The notes below the pieces were generated by a model that saw nothing but the letters and a program-made list of their open reading frames with translations, was not told the origin of the DNA and did no database searches. A stretch of DNA of 56,688 bases from Methanobacteriota archaeon (GTDB lineage Archaea; Thermoplasmatota; Poseidoniia; Poseidoniales; Thalassarchaeaceae). A program made the translations under genes and the position numbers. Positions within the stretch are counted from its first letter, which is position 1. Every line of letters begins with the position of its first letter. Location: the NCBI GenBank assembly GCA_011523055.1, contig WTHQ01000020.1:23426-80113 (forward strand), read 5' to 3'. Positions 22,853 to 31,952 of this stretch are shown here, one piece after another.

Positions 22853-23821
22853 TCATGGCTCGATAATTCTCGCTCCATCGCTGAAAAAAGGGGTTATCAT
22901 CGCTTTTCCGCCCGCCATCTCTATGCTCTGAGCGACCCTATCAGCATCGTAGGTCAGTGCCATCATGCACCCCCCACCGCCTGACCCTGTGAGTTTGGCC
23001 CCCAAGCTATGTGGCCTTACAGCGGAAATTAGATTCTCCAACATGGGTGTGCTGAGGGCCAATGACCTCAACTTATCATGACACGCGTCCATTGTCATGC
23101 CGACTGCTTCCCAAGCTCCAGACCTTAGGGCAACCAAACCCATGAGGGTCAATTCCCCTATCGAGTCGAGATCGCGCTTCCTATCCTCATCCCCAGATAT
23201 CAAGGCGGCGACCATGGACACCATTTTTCCAGTTTGAGAGGGTGTCCCGGAGTAGCCCAACACCAACACAGGGGGCTCTTCTTCAGTTTGTAGCGAGACT
23301 GGTCCTACATCCCATCTCCTAGTGCCACCAGGCACCTCAAGCGTTGCTTGAAAGGTTCTTTCTGCCGTGCCTTTGAGGTCATTCGACACCACGACACAGC
23401 CGCCCATCGAGCTGGTTGCCGTGTCTGTTGGGCTTGCGAGCCCAGACTGCGCATGGGCCTCGGCTTGGTGGGCGAACAAGGCAGCCTCGATCGGGTTGCT
23501 GGGTAGCCCCTCGGACCTCGAGAGGGCCAGTTGCATAGCCACGGAAAGGGCTGCGGATGAGCCCTGTCCAGCAGCAGGGAACAGCCCACTGGATATCTTA
23601 ATCGACATGGGCTTGTCAGTAACGCAGTTTTTCTCTATGAGCCAATTGATGTGTGGATGTCGACTTGGGCTCAAGGGCCGGTTCTCTACAGACCATGAAT
23701 CTGACTTCGAGAGGGTCACTGTAACCCCCTTGCTAATGGCCACGGCAATCGCTGGATGGCCATACACCACAGCGTGTTCTCCGAAAAGAATTGCCTTACC
23801 TGGTGCGTAAGCGCTGACCAT
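22853..23821 (-). CDS. mvk: mevalonate kinase
   Basis: GHMP-family kinase that phosphorylates mevalonate at the start of isoprenoid (archaeal lipid) synthesis. Motif 1 SAYAPGKAILFGEHAVVYG at the N-terminus, motif 2 PAAGQGSSAALSVA (Gln where many have Leu), catalytic Asp in SGLASPTDTATSSMGG, and motif 3 KLTGSGGGGCMMAL near the C-terminus are all present. Start ATG 23821 gives 322 residues; ATG 23833 adds four. It is divergent from the FadF-like gene and upstream of tbp. With the aconitase X of this window it suggests the anhydromevalonate-phosphate version of the pathway; the other enzymes are not here. Confidence 0.93.
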   Translation of the reverse strand: MVSAYAPGKAILFGEHAVVYGHPAIAVAISKGVTVTLSKSDSWSVENRPLSPSRHPHINWLIEKNCVTDKPMSIKISSGLFPAAGQGSSAALSVAMQLALSRSEGLPSNPIEAALFAHQAEAHAQSGLASPTDTATSSMGGCVVVSNDLKGTAERTFQATLEVPGGTRRWDVGPVSLQTEEEPPVLVLGYSGTPSQTGKMVSMVAALISGDEDRKRDLDSIGELTLMGLVALRSGAWEAVGMTMDACHDKLRSLALSTPMLENLISAVRPHSLGAKLTGSGGGGCMMALTYDADRVAQSIEMAGGKAMITPFFSDGARIIEP

Positions 23822-23926
23822 GAAGGCCCGCATGCGTCATCAGGGATAGTGGCTTCGCGCGGGATAGCATCATTCAAGGGCTCGCGTCGCCCATGGGGGG
23901 TCAGCGGGACATATCCCGAGGACGTG

Positions 23927-25945
23927 ATGACGGTCGAACATCCTCTCCTAATCCACTATTTCGGAGTCCCCGGTTGGATGCTACTCCTGGCAATCGGAGG
24001 GGCCTCTCTAGGGTTCTTCGTGTACCAAGTGCAAAAGGCAATCAGGTTGGTTCTAGTCGGCGGCCCAGACCATCGGACTGATGCTTGGTTCAGCAGGGTT
24101 ATCGAGGTGGCCACAGGATGGCTTGGACAGAAGAGGGTGCTTGAAGACAGAGTTGTTGGGGTCCTGCACGTTCTAATGTTCTGGGGGTTCTTGATGCTCT
24201 CGAGCGACATGCTGGACCTAGCTACCGCCAATTGGTTCTCGGGGAGCCTTCTCCCAAGCGCCTTGGTCGGGCCATGGAATGGAATGGTCGAGCTTGGGTA
24301 CGCTTCAGCCTTGGTCGGGTGTGTAGCCGCCCTCTCCCGAAGGGTTCTCTTCACTCCCGAGAAGTTGAAGGGCAAGTCTCAACTGGAAGGGAACGCGATC
24401 CTCCTACTGATCCTAACGATTACATCCACATCATTCGTAATCGAGTCTGGTGAAGGGCCATCGAAATTTTGGGAGCCTCTGGGGTACTTGGTCTCCCAGT
24501 TAGGGCCGACGCAGACCCTCATCATCGCCTCGTATTGGTTGCACATGATCGCGATTTGTAGCTTCCTGATCCTGATACCACTCTCCAAGCACATGCATCT
24601 TGTGATGGCCCTCCCTAACGTCTTCTTCTTCGATCGAACACCAATGGCTAAAATGCGCCCTCTGGCAGTCGGCGACGACGGCTATGCAGTCCCGCTCGAA
24701 GACCTAGACATCGACACCTTCGGAGTCAGCACCTATGATCAATACAGCTGGAGGCAGTTGATCGATGGATGGGCATGTACCTCTTGTGCTAGATGCCAGG
24801 ATGTCTGCCCCGCATACGAATCAGGAAAGTCACTAAATCCAATGCAGATCGTTCACGATGTAAGGTCATTCGCAAACGATCACGCACCAATACTACTCAC
24901 AGGCGACACCCCTGATGAGACGATGATGCAACGATTGACCGCTGACGCTGTTTGGGCGTGTACGACTTGCCACGCCTGTGTAGATGCATGCCCCCTCTAC
25001 ATCGAGCATGTGCCAAAGCTTACCGATCTAAGAAGAAATGCGATGATGGAGACTATGGAGTATCCCGAACAGCTCAATGTAGCCATGGGGAACCTTGAAT
25101 CTGGATCGAACCCATATGGATTTGGGGCCCACGAGAGAGGGGATTGGGCAAAGGGGCTGGACATCAAGATAGGGGAGCCTGCAGAGTATATCTATTTCGT
25201 AGGGTGTGCGGCGAGCTTCGACGAGCGCAATCAAAAGGTCGCAAGGGCAACCATATCTCTACTCAAGGAAGCTGGTCTTGACGTCGGAATTCTAGGGATG
25301 CAGGAGGGGTGCTCCGGAGACCCAGCCAGACGAGCCGGAAATGAGTACCTATTCCAGATGCTTGCAGAGTCGAACGTGTCGACCTTCCAGGAATTGGGCG
25401 TAAAGAGGATCGTAGCTTCTTGCCCGCACTGTTTCCACACACTTGGAAAGGAATACCCGGATTACGGCGCCGACGAATTAGAGGTCCTTCACCATTCCCA
25501 AATCCTTGCGAAATTGCAGGACGAGGGCAAGTTGCCTACGATTGATGATCGTGGAGATGAGAGCGTGACGTTCCACGACCCCTGCTATCTAGGCAGAATA
25601 GGAGGGGAAACTGAAGCTCCACGCTCCGTCCTTGGTGGTGTCGATGTGGAACCTGACAGACATGGTTCTGACTCATTCTGCTGCGGGGCCGGGGGCGCGC
25701 AGATGTGGATGGAAGAAGAAGCAGACAAGAGAGTCAATGTCATACGAGCCAAGGAATTAGCAGAGACAGGTGCAGACACAGTTGCAATTGGGTGTCCATT
25801 TTGCTCGGTCATGGTGAAGGACGGATTGGATTCTATTGGCTGCGACATGGATGTCAAAGATCTTGCGGAAATTCTCTGGGAGAGGATTGCCAAAGACGAG
25901 GATCTAGCCAGCTCCTCTACGGTCGAGGCTAACAAAATTAGCTAG
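23927..25945 (+). CDS. membrane Fe-S oxidoreductase, FadF/HdrD-like with NarI-like N-terminus
   Basis: 672 residues from ATG 23927; the longer frame from 23756 overlaps mvk and lacks homology. The N-terminal half has about six TM helices resembling the NarI/heme-b type anchor, with His in GVLHVLMFWGF, YWLHMIAI and LSKHMHLVM. Two 4Fe-4S motifs follow (CTSCARCQDVCP and CTTCHACVDACP), then two CCG-type cysteine domains (EGCSGDPARR...CPHC and CYLGRIGGE...CCGAGG...GCPFC). The order matches FadF-type proteins proposed to pass electrons from ETF/acyl-CoA dehydrogenases to quinone; HdrD-like heterodisulfide reductase function is the alternative. No coenzyme M/B gene is near, which favours the former. 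No etf genes are in the window. Confidence 0.85.
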   Translation: MTVEHPLLIHYFGVPGWMLLLAIGGASLGFFVYQVQKAIRLVLVGGPDHRTDAWFSRVIEVATGWLGQKRVLEDRVVGVLHVLMFWGFLMLSSDMLDLATANWFSGSLLPSALVGPWNGMVELGYASALVGCVAALSRRVLFTPEKLKGKSQLEGNAILLLILTITSTSFVIESGEGPSKFWEPLGYLVSQLGPTQTLIIASYWLHMIAICSFLILIPLSKHMHLVMALPNVFFFDRTPMAKMRPLAVGDDGYAVPLEDLDIDTFGVSTYDQYSWRQLIDGWACTSCARCQDVCPAYESGKSLNPMQIVHDVRSFANDHAPILLTGDTPDETMMQRLTADAVWACTTCHACVDACPLYIEHVPKLTDLRRNAMMETMEYPEQLNVAMGNLESGSNPYGFGAHERGDWAKGLDIKIGEPAEYIYFVGCAASFDERNQKVARATISLLKEAGLDVGILGMQEGCSGDPARRAGNEYLFQMLAESNVSTFQELGVKRIVASCPHCFHTLGKEYPDYGADELEVLHHSQILAKLQDEGKLPTIDDRGDESVTFHDPCYLGRIGGETEAPRSVLGGVDVEPDRHGSDSFCCGAGGAQMWMEEEADKRVNVIRAKELAETGADTVAIGCPFCSVMVKDGLDSIGCDMDVKDLAEILWERIAKDEDLASSSTVEANKIS

Positions 25946-26015
25946 TTGTTCACATAAAAATGGAATTGGTTGACATTTCTACAGAGAACTTTGGTTTGCC
26001 AATAGGTGGAGAGGC

Positions 26016-26024
26016 TGATAAATC
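26016..26024 (+). promoter_or_regulatory. putative TATA box
   Basis: TGATAAATC centred about 25 nt upstream of ATG 26045, in the 99-nt gap after the FadF-like gene. It would start a leaderless message for the membrane protein and the two C26 genes that follow. Confidence 0.35.
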
Positions 26025-26044
26025 GCAACCCCTTCCGTGGTAAC

Positions 26045-26446
26045 ATGGTCGACGAGTTCAAACAGTGGGGAATCAGCATCCCTAACCTATCGAAGATTTT
26101 CGGAGGCATTCTCACATTGTGGGGCGCATTTTCATACTTCGCCCAAAGTGCTGATCCGCCATCGATAACAGCATTGATCCCAGCTTTCATGGGCTTTCCA
26201 TTGCTAATGCTTGGATTGTTATCTGATTACAACCCTGCCAACAGACACCACTTCATGCACGCTTCGATGGTCATTGCATTGCTAATGGCCCTCGCAGGAG
26301 GGCTAAGACTTGCCACGAACTTCTCAGACATGTCAACGCTTGTGCTCGTGTCGCATGTGTTGCTGACTGGACTAGGGGCCGCGTTCATATTCGCAGGCGT
26401 GAGATCATTCAGACACGCCAGACTCCGTCGCGGGGACGCGCAATGA
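26045..26446 (+). CDS. small membrane protein, four TM helices
   Basis: 133 residues from ATG 26045. Four hydrophobic segments: IFGGILTLWGAFSYFA, TALIPAFMGFPLLMLGLL, FMHASMVIALLMALAGGL and LVLVSHVLLTGLGAAFIFAG. A basic tail (SFRHARLRRGDAQ) should lie in the cytoplasm. No catalytic motif is seen and I do not recognise the family. It overlaps the next gene by ATGA, so it is coupled to the first C26 hydrolase. Confidence 0.6.
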   Translation: MVDEFKQWGISIPNLSKIFGGILTLWGAFSYFAQSADPPSITALIPAFMGFPLLMLGLLSDYNPANRHHFMHASMVIALLMALAGGLRLATNFSDMSTLVLVSHVLLTGLGAAFIFAGVRSFRHARLRRGDAQ

Positions 26447-27141
26447 AGCCTAAGATAGGAGTGACCTCCTCTGTAAACATAAGGAACTATGAGTCCGATG
26501 ACAGAGAGGTAGTGATGCTTCCGTGGAACTATCCATCCATGATTGAGGAGTGCGGTGGAATCCCTTTGATCATCCCAGAGGGCGGTGATCCGAGCTCTAG
26601 CCTAGATGCCTTGGATGGATTGATAATCGCCGGTGGCAGGGATGTTGACCCCTCGAATTACGGCCAAGAATCTGAAGCCGAAACGACAGACACACGCCTG
26701 ACACAAGATCATTGGGAGATCGCCCTCATCAATGAGGCAAAAAGAAGGGGCATGCCTGTCCTGGGAATCTGCAGGGGCCATCAACTGATTGCGGTTGCTC
26801 ATGGGGGGGCCCTACATCAGCACCTCCCTTCCACAACTCCTTTCGAGTCGCATGGCGCTTGGGGCGGAGAATGGTCCAACCACGAGGTTGAACTTGTCGA
26901 AGGAACATCTTTGTCAACGATTCTGAATAAACGTTGCATGGTCAACTCCGCTCACCATCAGGGGGTTTCGGACCCTGGGACTCTGACAGTAAATGCAAGG
27001 TCCGATGATGGGTTGATTGAGGGATTGGAGGACAGTGAATCCGAATTCTTCTTGTCAGTGCAATGGCACCCAGAGGCATTGGGCCAGAAGCAATTGATTT
27101 CCGCACTTGTTGATGCATCGCAAAACAAATCGTTGGCTTGA
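26443..27141 (+). CDS. class I glutamine amidotransferase-like hydrolase (peptidase C26), copy 1
   Basis: 232 residues of the gamma-glutamyl-gamma-aminobutyrate hydrolase (PuuD-like) group, which cleaves gamma-glutamyl amides. The oxyanion region LDGLIIAGGRDVDPSNYG, the nucleophile Cys in VLGICRGHQLIAVAHGG, and the His-Glu pair in SVQWHPEALG complete the triad. The ASHHQG-type loop appears as NSAHHQGVSD. A paralogue follows directly, with the same motifs but differing elsewhere. Polyamine degradation is the known role of PuuD; no polyamine genes are adjacent, so the substrate is open. The start overlaps the upstream membrane protein (ATGA). Confidence 0.85.
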   Translation: MKPKIGVTSSVNIRNYESDDREVVMLPWNYPSMIEECGGIPLIIPEGGDPSSSLDALDGLIIAGGRDVDPSNYGQESEAETTDTRLTQDHWEIALINEAKRRGMPVLGICRGHQLIAVAHGGALHQHLPSTTPFESHGAWGGEWSNHEVELVEGTSLSTILNKRCMVNSAHHQGVSDPGTLTVNARSDDGLIEGLEDSESEFFLSVQWHPEALGQKQLISALVDASQNKSLA

Positions 27142-27178
27142 GGGATTAGTTCATTGGCACCCGCTCCCACCGTCGCAC

Positions 27179-27874
27179 ATGACACGCCCGATCATTGGGG
27201 TTACTGGCCCCACCAGGCTGACCAAGTGGGGGCCTTGGGACATGGATGCCACCGTAGTCCCATCGACATATGCAACAGCAATTATCGAATCGGGCGGGAT
27301 CCCAGTCATCCTTCCCCCAGAGGACGGGGTACCAGATGTCATTCGGGCATTGGACGGCTTGGTGATTTCGGGGGGCCCGGACATTGACCCATCATCATAT
27401 GGGGCTGAACTCGATCCCAACACCCAAGACACCTACCCCTCGCAGGACTCCAGAGAAATTGCCCTGATCAGGGCCGCAATAGAATCAGACCTCCCTATCC
27501 TAGGCATTTGTAGAGGAATGCAGATGATGTGTGTCGCAGAAGGCGGAAGTATGCACCAGCACTTGCCTCAAACCAAAGGTCATGAGTCACATGGACTATG
27601 GAACGGTGGAGTTTCAGAACACTATGTTGATCTGGTGGATGGGTCGCTTGTAAATATCGAGCTAGGTGGGAAGATCTCAGTGAATTCAACCCATCACCAA
27701 GGAGTCAGGGATGCGGGCAGACTGACGATAACTGGCAGGGCTTCCCATGATGGTTTGATCGAAGCCGTCGAGAAGCCCAGTCATCGATTTTTCCATGGGG
27801 TGCAATGGCACCCGGAAAGAATAAATCAGTTCCAGATGTACTCAGCGTTGGTTCGCGCCGCGAGAGGTTCATGA
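27179..27874 (+). CDS. class I glutamine amidotransferase-like hydrolase (peptidase C26), copy 2
   Basis: 231 residues from ATG 27179 (MTRPIIGVTGPTR). The same triad as copy 1: ALDGLVISGGPDIDPSSYG, nucleophile Cys in ILGICRGMQMMCVAEGG, and GVQWHPERI near the C-terminus, with the NSTHHQGV loop. The shared Q-x-H-x-x-x-SH-x-x-W segment (KGHESHGLWNGG versus FESHGAWGGE) shows recent common descent by tandem duplication. The gap to copy 1 is 37 nt and to cysS 22 nt. Two copies may act as a heterodimer or have split substrates; nothing here decides it. Confidence 0.85.
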   Translation: MTRPIIGVTGPTRLTKWGPWDMDATVVPSTYATAIIESGGIPVILPPEDGVPDVIRALDGLVISGGPDIDPSSYGAELDPNTQDTYPSQDSREIALIRAAIESDLPILGICRGMQMMCVAEGGSMHQHLPQTKGHESHGLWNGGVSEHYVDLVDGSLVNIELGGKISVNSTHHQGVRDAGRLTITGRASHDGLIEAVEKPSHRFFHGVQWHPERINQFQMYSALVRAARGS

Positions 27875-27896
27875 CTGATGCCCCCGGGGGATTATT

Positions 27897-29330
27897 GTGG
27901 TACTGAGGCTCTATGACACGTTATCAAGAAGGAAAAAGGAGCTTTCCTACTCCGGAGACGAGGTCACGATCTACGCTTGCGGCATAACGCCGTATTCTCC
28001 CAGCCACATAGGCCACGCTCGCCAAGCCATTGCCTTCGATACGCTTGTTAGATGGCTCAATTTCAATGACATACCGACGAAATATGTAACCAATTTCACA
28101 GACATATCGGACACGATCATACAAGCAGCGGCTGATGAGGGTGTCGAATTCACGGAGATCTCGGAAAGGCACATAGACAGCTACATGAAGTCCATGGCTG
28201 CACTCAACGTGCTACAGGCAGATGCCTACCCACGTGTTACCGAGAGCATTGACAGTATTATCAAGATGATAGAAAAATTGGTGCGCAAAGGGCATGCATA
28301 CATTGCCGATGATGGAGTTTATTTCGAGATAGACACTGCTCCTGAGAAATATGGGGCATTAACAGGGCAAACCCTCGAAATGGTTCGTTCAGGTGCGGGG
28401 GGGCGGGTTGACAACACTGGCTTGGGCAAGAGGGATCCCAGGGACTTTGCATTGTGGAAACTCGCCAAGACGAATGAGCCTTTCTGGGAAAGTCCCTTTG
28501 GGGCCGGGAGACCGGGGTGGCACATTGAGTGCTCTGCAATGGTGTTTGATCAGTTTGGGGAACAGGTAGACATCCATGGCGGGGGTTCAGACCTCATGTT
28601 CCCCCACCATGAGGCCGAGATATTCCAATCTGAGTGCTGCCATGGGGCCCAGCCGTTTGCCAGGCATTGGATGCACAATGGGATGATAAACATAAACGGC
28701 GAGAAGATGTCCAAGTCCCTAGGGAATTTCTGGACCGTGGCAGAGGCCATTGATGTAATCGGGCCGTTGGTACTCAGGTATGCACTCATCAATGCCCCAT
28801 ATCGACAGCCAATAGACTTCAATCAAGTCCTGTTGGAAGATGCGAAAAAGAATCACCGAAGAATGATCGACAGCATCAAGGAGGGCGGTGGACTCAGTGC
28901 TGGGACGAGTTGGCAAGAGCACCAATCTCTTTTGGATTCAGAGCGAAAGTTGGTGAAGGGGATGAATGACGACCTAAACACAAGGGTCGCGATCGCTGAG
29001 ACCCAATCTGTTGTTCGTGCACTCAACCGTGCCAATTCATCGGGTAATTCTTCGCTCGCCAAAGCCTGTATTGGGTGGTTGTCAGCCTTTGCAGGAGAGA
29101 TTCTTGGAGTTATCCCTGACATGGAAAAGATGGACGAGGAGATATCCTCAAAAAATGAAAAGCTGGGGTTGATTGAATCTGAGGTCATTGAACTCATAAA
29201 ATTGAGGAATGTGGCACGGGAGGCCAGAAACTGGCAAGAGGCCGATCGTATAAGGGAAGTGTTGTCAAACCTCGGAGTCGAACTTCAAGATGGGGAGCGC
29301 GGCACGACTTGGAACCTAAAAGATGACTAG
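27897..29330 (+). CDS. cysS: cysteinyl-tRNA synthetase
   Basis: Class I aminoacyl-tRNA synthetase charging tRNA-Cys. HIGH motif PSHIGHARQ at about residues 35-43 and KMSKS in EKMSKSLGNFW. Zinc ligand candidates are Cys in YACGITPY, Cys in WHIECSAM and His in MFPHHEAE. The C-terminal DALR helical domain and the anticodon-binding end (EADRIREVLSNLGVELQD) are present. At 477 residues it is full length. The start is GTG 27897. Its TAG stop is shared in a CTAG palindrome with the stop of the convergent lamin-tail gene. Confidence 0.95.
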   Translation: MVLRLYDTLSRRKKELSYSGDEVTIYACGITPYSPSHIGHARQAIAFDTLVRWLNFNDIPTKYVTNFTDISDTIIQAAADEGVEFTEISERHIDSYMKSMAALNVLQADAYPRVTESIDSIIKMIEKLVRKGHAYIADDGVYFEIDTAPEKYGALTGQTLEMVRSGAGGRVDNTGLGKRDPRDFALWKLAKTNEPFWESPFGAGRPGWHIECSAMVFDQFGEQVDIHGGGSDLMFPHHEAEIFQSECCHGAQPFARHWMHNGMININGEKMSKSLGNFWTVAEAIDVIGPLVLRYALINAPYRQPIDFNQVLLEDAKKNHRRMIDSIKEGGGLSAGTSWQEHQSLLDSERKLVKGMNDDLNTRVAIAETQSVVRALNRANSSGNSSLAKACIGWLSAFAGEILGVIPDMEKMDEEISSKNEKLGLIESEVIELIKLRNVAREARNWQEADRIREVLSNLGVELQDGERGTTWNLKDD

Positions 29331-30403
29331 CGATTTCGCCTCCAATTCGATAAGAGGGCAGTCAAGGAACTCGAGGCTAAGCCGATTAGGCTGGCCACAC
29401 CTATCCAATAAATTGTGCTAGACACCTCTCCGCCAGTCGACGAGTACTCTGCTGCGGGGGGCTCAAGCGGATCAAGCGGGTACTCGTGGAATGCCCATGC
29501 GTCTCGGCACATGACGCCCTCCGGAGTATTTTGGTCTGAGCAGATTTTGCCTGGGACGGTAATGGCATCGGAAACTCCGATCTCACAGAAATTACCTGAC
29601 TCGGTCTCGAGGCAGCCGAATCCAAACGTCGTTTTTTGGTAGATCGCCCCGCACACCAACTGGCTTCCCTCGGGGATTTGAGGAATGTTCTCTGATTCAA
29701 AAATTAGGGCCTCGGAATTGCAAATTTCTAGGTGTACCCCCTTGTCCATCTGCACAGGATGAGCCACAGTCGCCCCAATTGGGCCATATGTCGGTAATGT
29801 TTCCGGGAGGGGAATATGTTCGTTCGAACATGTGCCTTTTGTGTGATTCGTCCCGATCCAAGGCTGATCATTTGGGCTCCCTGGTGTTGGGGCAACTGAG
29901 AGGCTGATCCAGGACCCATTGGAGCTGATGCCAAATGATGACCCTAGTGGTCCATTGCTGGACGAATTCCCGTGGCCCTGGCTAGGTAGCCCCCTAGAAC
30001 TGATCTGAGATCGGAAACTGTCGGATAGGGTTGCTGTATCGCCTTCAAAGAGATCCAGTTCGATTCCTGTCTGGGCCCTGTAGAAGACCATGTACGCCCC
30101 AGGTTGAATTGTGGTTCCGAATTCAATGGAACACGGAGGGGATCCGGTCTCAATGCCATCATCGATCCACCATCCACTGAGGTCCACAGGAATCTCAAGT
30201 GCGTTGTAGATCTCTATGAATTGGTCTGAGGAATGGTCAACTTCTCCATCGCCGTTCCAATCGATCAAATTATCGTAGGTGGAGTTTGATGCGACGGAAA
30301 TCTCAGTGATGATTACACTGGGTGTTTGTTCCTCGCCTGTTGTCACATGGGAGATTTGAATCGCGATCAACAGACCGGTCAGAATGAAGGTCGCCCTGCC
30401 CAT
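29327..30403 (-). CDS. secreted lamin-tail-domain protein with C-terminal membrane anchor
   Basis: From ATG 30403 (358 aa) the N-terminus MGRATFILTGLLIAIQIS is a good signal peptide; ATGs further upstream (to 30508) would bury it. After it comes a lamin-tail (LTD) beta-sandwich of about 115 residues: SVIITEISV, DQFIEIYNALEIPVDLSGWW and GAYMVFYRAQTG. A Cys-rich region with about ten Cys, probably disulfide-bonded, follows, then a TM helix (TIYWIGVASLIGLASSSLTAL) and a short basic tail. Extracellular LTDs occur in envelope proteins and nucleases; no nuclease domain is seen. It is divergent from the BNR lipoprotein next door. Confidence 0.7.
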   Translation of the reverse strand: MGRATFILTGLLIAIQISHVTTGEEQTPSVIITEISVASNSTYDNLIDWNGDGEVDHSSDQFIEIYNALEIPVDLSGWWIDDGIETGSPPCSIEFGTTIQPGAYMVFYRAQTGIELDLFEGDTATLSDSFRSQISSRGLPSQGHGNSSSNGPLGSSFGISSNGSWISLSVAPTPGSPNDQPWIGTNHTKGTCSNEHIPLPETLPTYGPIGATVAHPVQMDKGVHLEICNSEALIFESENIPQIPEGSQLVCGAIYQKTTFGFGCLETESGNFCEIGVSDAITVPGKICSDQNTPEGVMCRDAWAFHEYPLDPLEPPAAEYSSTGGEVSSTIYWIGVASLIGLASSSLTALLSNWRRNR

Positions 30404-30507
30404 GACTCGTAAGCCATGATCGTCGATATCAAACCATCCACTCTGGTTCATCTCACAGTGAACCGGAACGGGAAATTTCCAATAACAGGAGGCTTTGACA
30501 TTTGACA

Positions 30508-31926
30508 ATGGGCAAGTACTGGACGGCGTTAATTTTGTCTTGTCTAGTTTTCAGCGGATGCATCGGAGAGGGCTCTGAGGAATTCGATGACTCTGCTAGA
30601 TGGGACAAGGACATGGTTCAATTTCCATTAGATGGTTTGGACGACGTCCGGAACTTCTCGGTCGGATTGGGTTTAGAAGATCATTCTGTAGGGGAGTCAA
30701 ATTGGGCTGTTTTCGGCAACGAAGAAGGTGGTAATTGCTGTGAACACTACTTGGCCGTCACCAAGGAGGGTTGGATACTCAACTTTGGTGGGGAATATCC
30801 AACATGGTCGGAAGATAGGGGAAGGACTTGGCAGGAGTATGTCCCTTCCATGTTTTCTCAACTCGGCTGTCTCGAGCCAAAGCCCACAGTCCCTGGCCAG
30901 GAAGGACTCGGAGAGGGGAGCATCGTCCAGGCTACGAATGGCGATCTAATTGCAATGGGTTGGTTCCCCTATCCTTCTTCATCAGGGGCTGACCAGTTCT
31001 ATGCCTTCTTCTACGATTCGGACGACAAGGAGTGGAGTTGGTGTTTCAACAGAACGCCTGAGCCATTCTACGACCGGTCCTGGCAAGTCGAAGTGATAGG
31101 TCCTATCAGTGGAGGCATTTATGGGAATGGGCCCTATGCCAGCCTAGTAATCTCCAACTTCTGGCACCAGGTACAGAATGTGGGTGGGCAGATATCCACT
31201 GACGGTCTGAATTACGACTACTTCAGCTTCCCAGACAGGGATGCCAATTTGGATTCAATCGAGGTTGATCTCTCTCCAGGGGCGCTTGGAGTAGAGTGGG
31301 ACTACACCAAACCACACAAGGAGATGAGGGGCTTCCCGGTGCCATCTGGTGGGCTTTACTTCCCAGATTATTTCCTTGACGGTAGCGATGCCTACCTCGA
31401 TACTTCGCTAAACTGGTGGACTGGACTGACAGAACATGGGGGGTCGCTACCGTCGCAATATTGTGCCTTCGACTCCAGTGGAACGCTGCATTGCGTTATA
31501 GCTGATGGAATCTCAATCACACACATGGCGTCCATAGATGGGGGAGCGTCCTGGCTGAACCAGACTTACGACCTCTCTGGCAAAGCAACGGAATTGGAAG
31601 AATGGGAATTTCACTCCAATGGCGTTCATGATCTGTTCGTCCTTAACGTCAGGTATCAATCATCAGCCGGCCCTGATGTAGATATTTCATGGCAAGTCAG
31701 GGATTATTCTGATTCTTTGATTCCAGATACTTGGACGAGTCTGGGGCTTGGAGATCTTGACTCGACAAGTGGGGCAGGGAATGACATTCGTTTCGATTTT
31801 GCCTCCATGGGCATTCTCCCAGATGGCGGCTCCGTAATAGCCTATCACGACTCTACCGATCCAGATCCGTTGTTCGCAGTTGAAACTCTGCTGCCCGCAG
31901 AATATAGTCACCATCTAGAAAATTGA
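30508..31926 (+). CDS. lipoprotein with BNR/sialidase-like repeats
   Basis: 472 residues from ATG 30508. The lipoprotein signal peptide ends in the lipobox LVFSGC, so Cys near residue 19 is probably lipid-modified and the protein sits on the outer face of the membrane. Asp-box (BNR) motifs of beta-propellers appear as SEDRGRTWQEY and SIDGGASWLNQ. The general layout resembles sialidase-fold proteins, but I could not find the Arg triad or Tyr-Glu pair that would support sialidase activity. It may bind glycan or be purely structural. It is divergent from the lamin-tail gene. Confidence 0.68.
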   Translation: MGKYWTALILSCLVFSGCIGEGSEEFDDSARWDKDMVQFPLDGLDDVRNFSVGLGLEDHSVGESNWAVFGNEEGGNCCEHYLAVTKEGWILNFGGEYPTWSEDRGRTWQEYVPSMFSQLGCLEPKPTVPGQEGLGEGSIVQATNGDLIAMGWFPYPSSSGADQFYAFFYDSDDKEWSWCFNRTPEPFYDRSWQVEVIGPISGGIYGNGPYASLVISNFWHQVQNVGGQISTDGLNYDYFSFPDRDANLDSIEVDLSPGALGVEWDYTKPHKEMRGFPVPSGGLYFPDYFLDGSDAYLDTSLNWWTGLTEHGGSLPSQYCAFDSSGTLHCVIADGISITHMASIDGGASWLNQTYDLSGKATELEEWEFHSNGVHDLFVLNVRYQSSAGPDVDISWQVRDYSDSLIPDTWTSLGLGDLDSTSGAGNDIRFDFASMGILPDGGSVIAYHDSTDPDPLFAVETLLPAEYSHHLEN

Positions 31927-31952
31927 TAACGACTCAGGAGGGGTCATCCAAT

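Noticed and set aside
23756-23926. Longer start for the FadF-like protein
   Set aside because: The extra 57 residues lie inside the divergent mevalonate kinase and lack any family resemblance.
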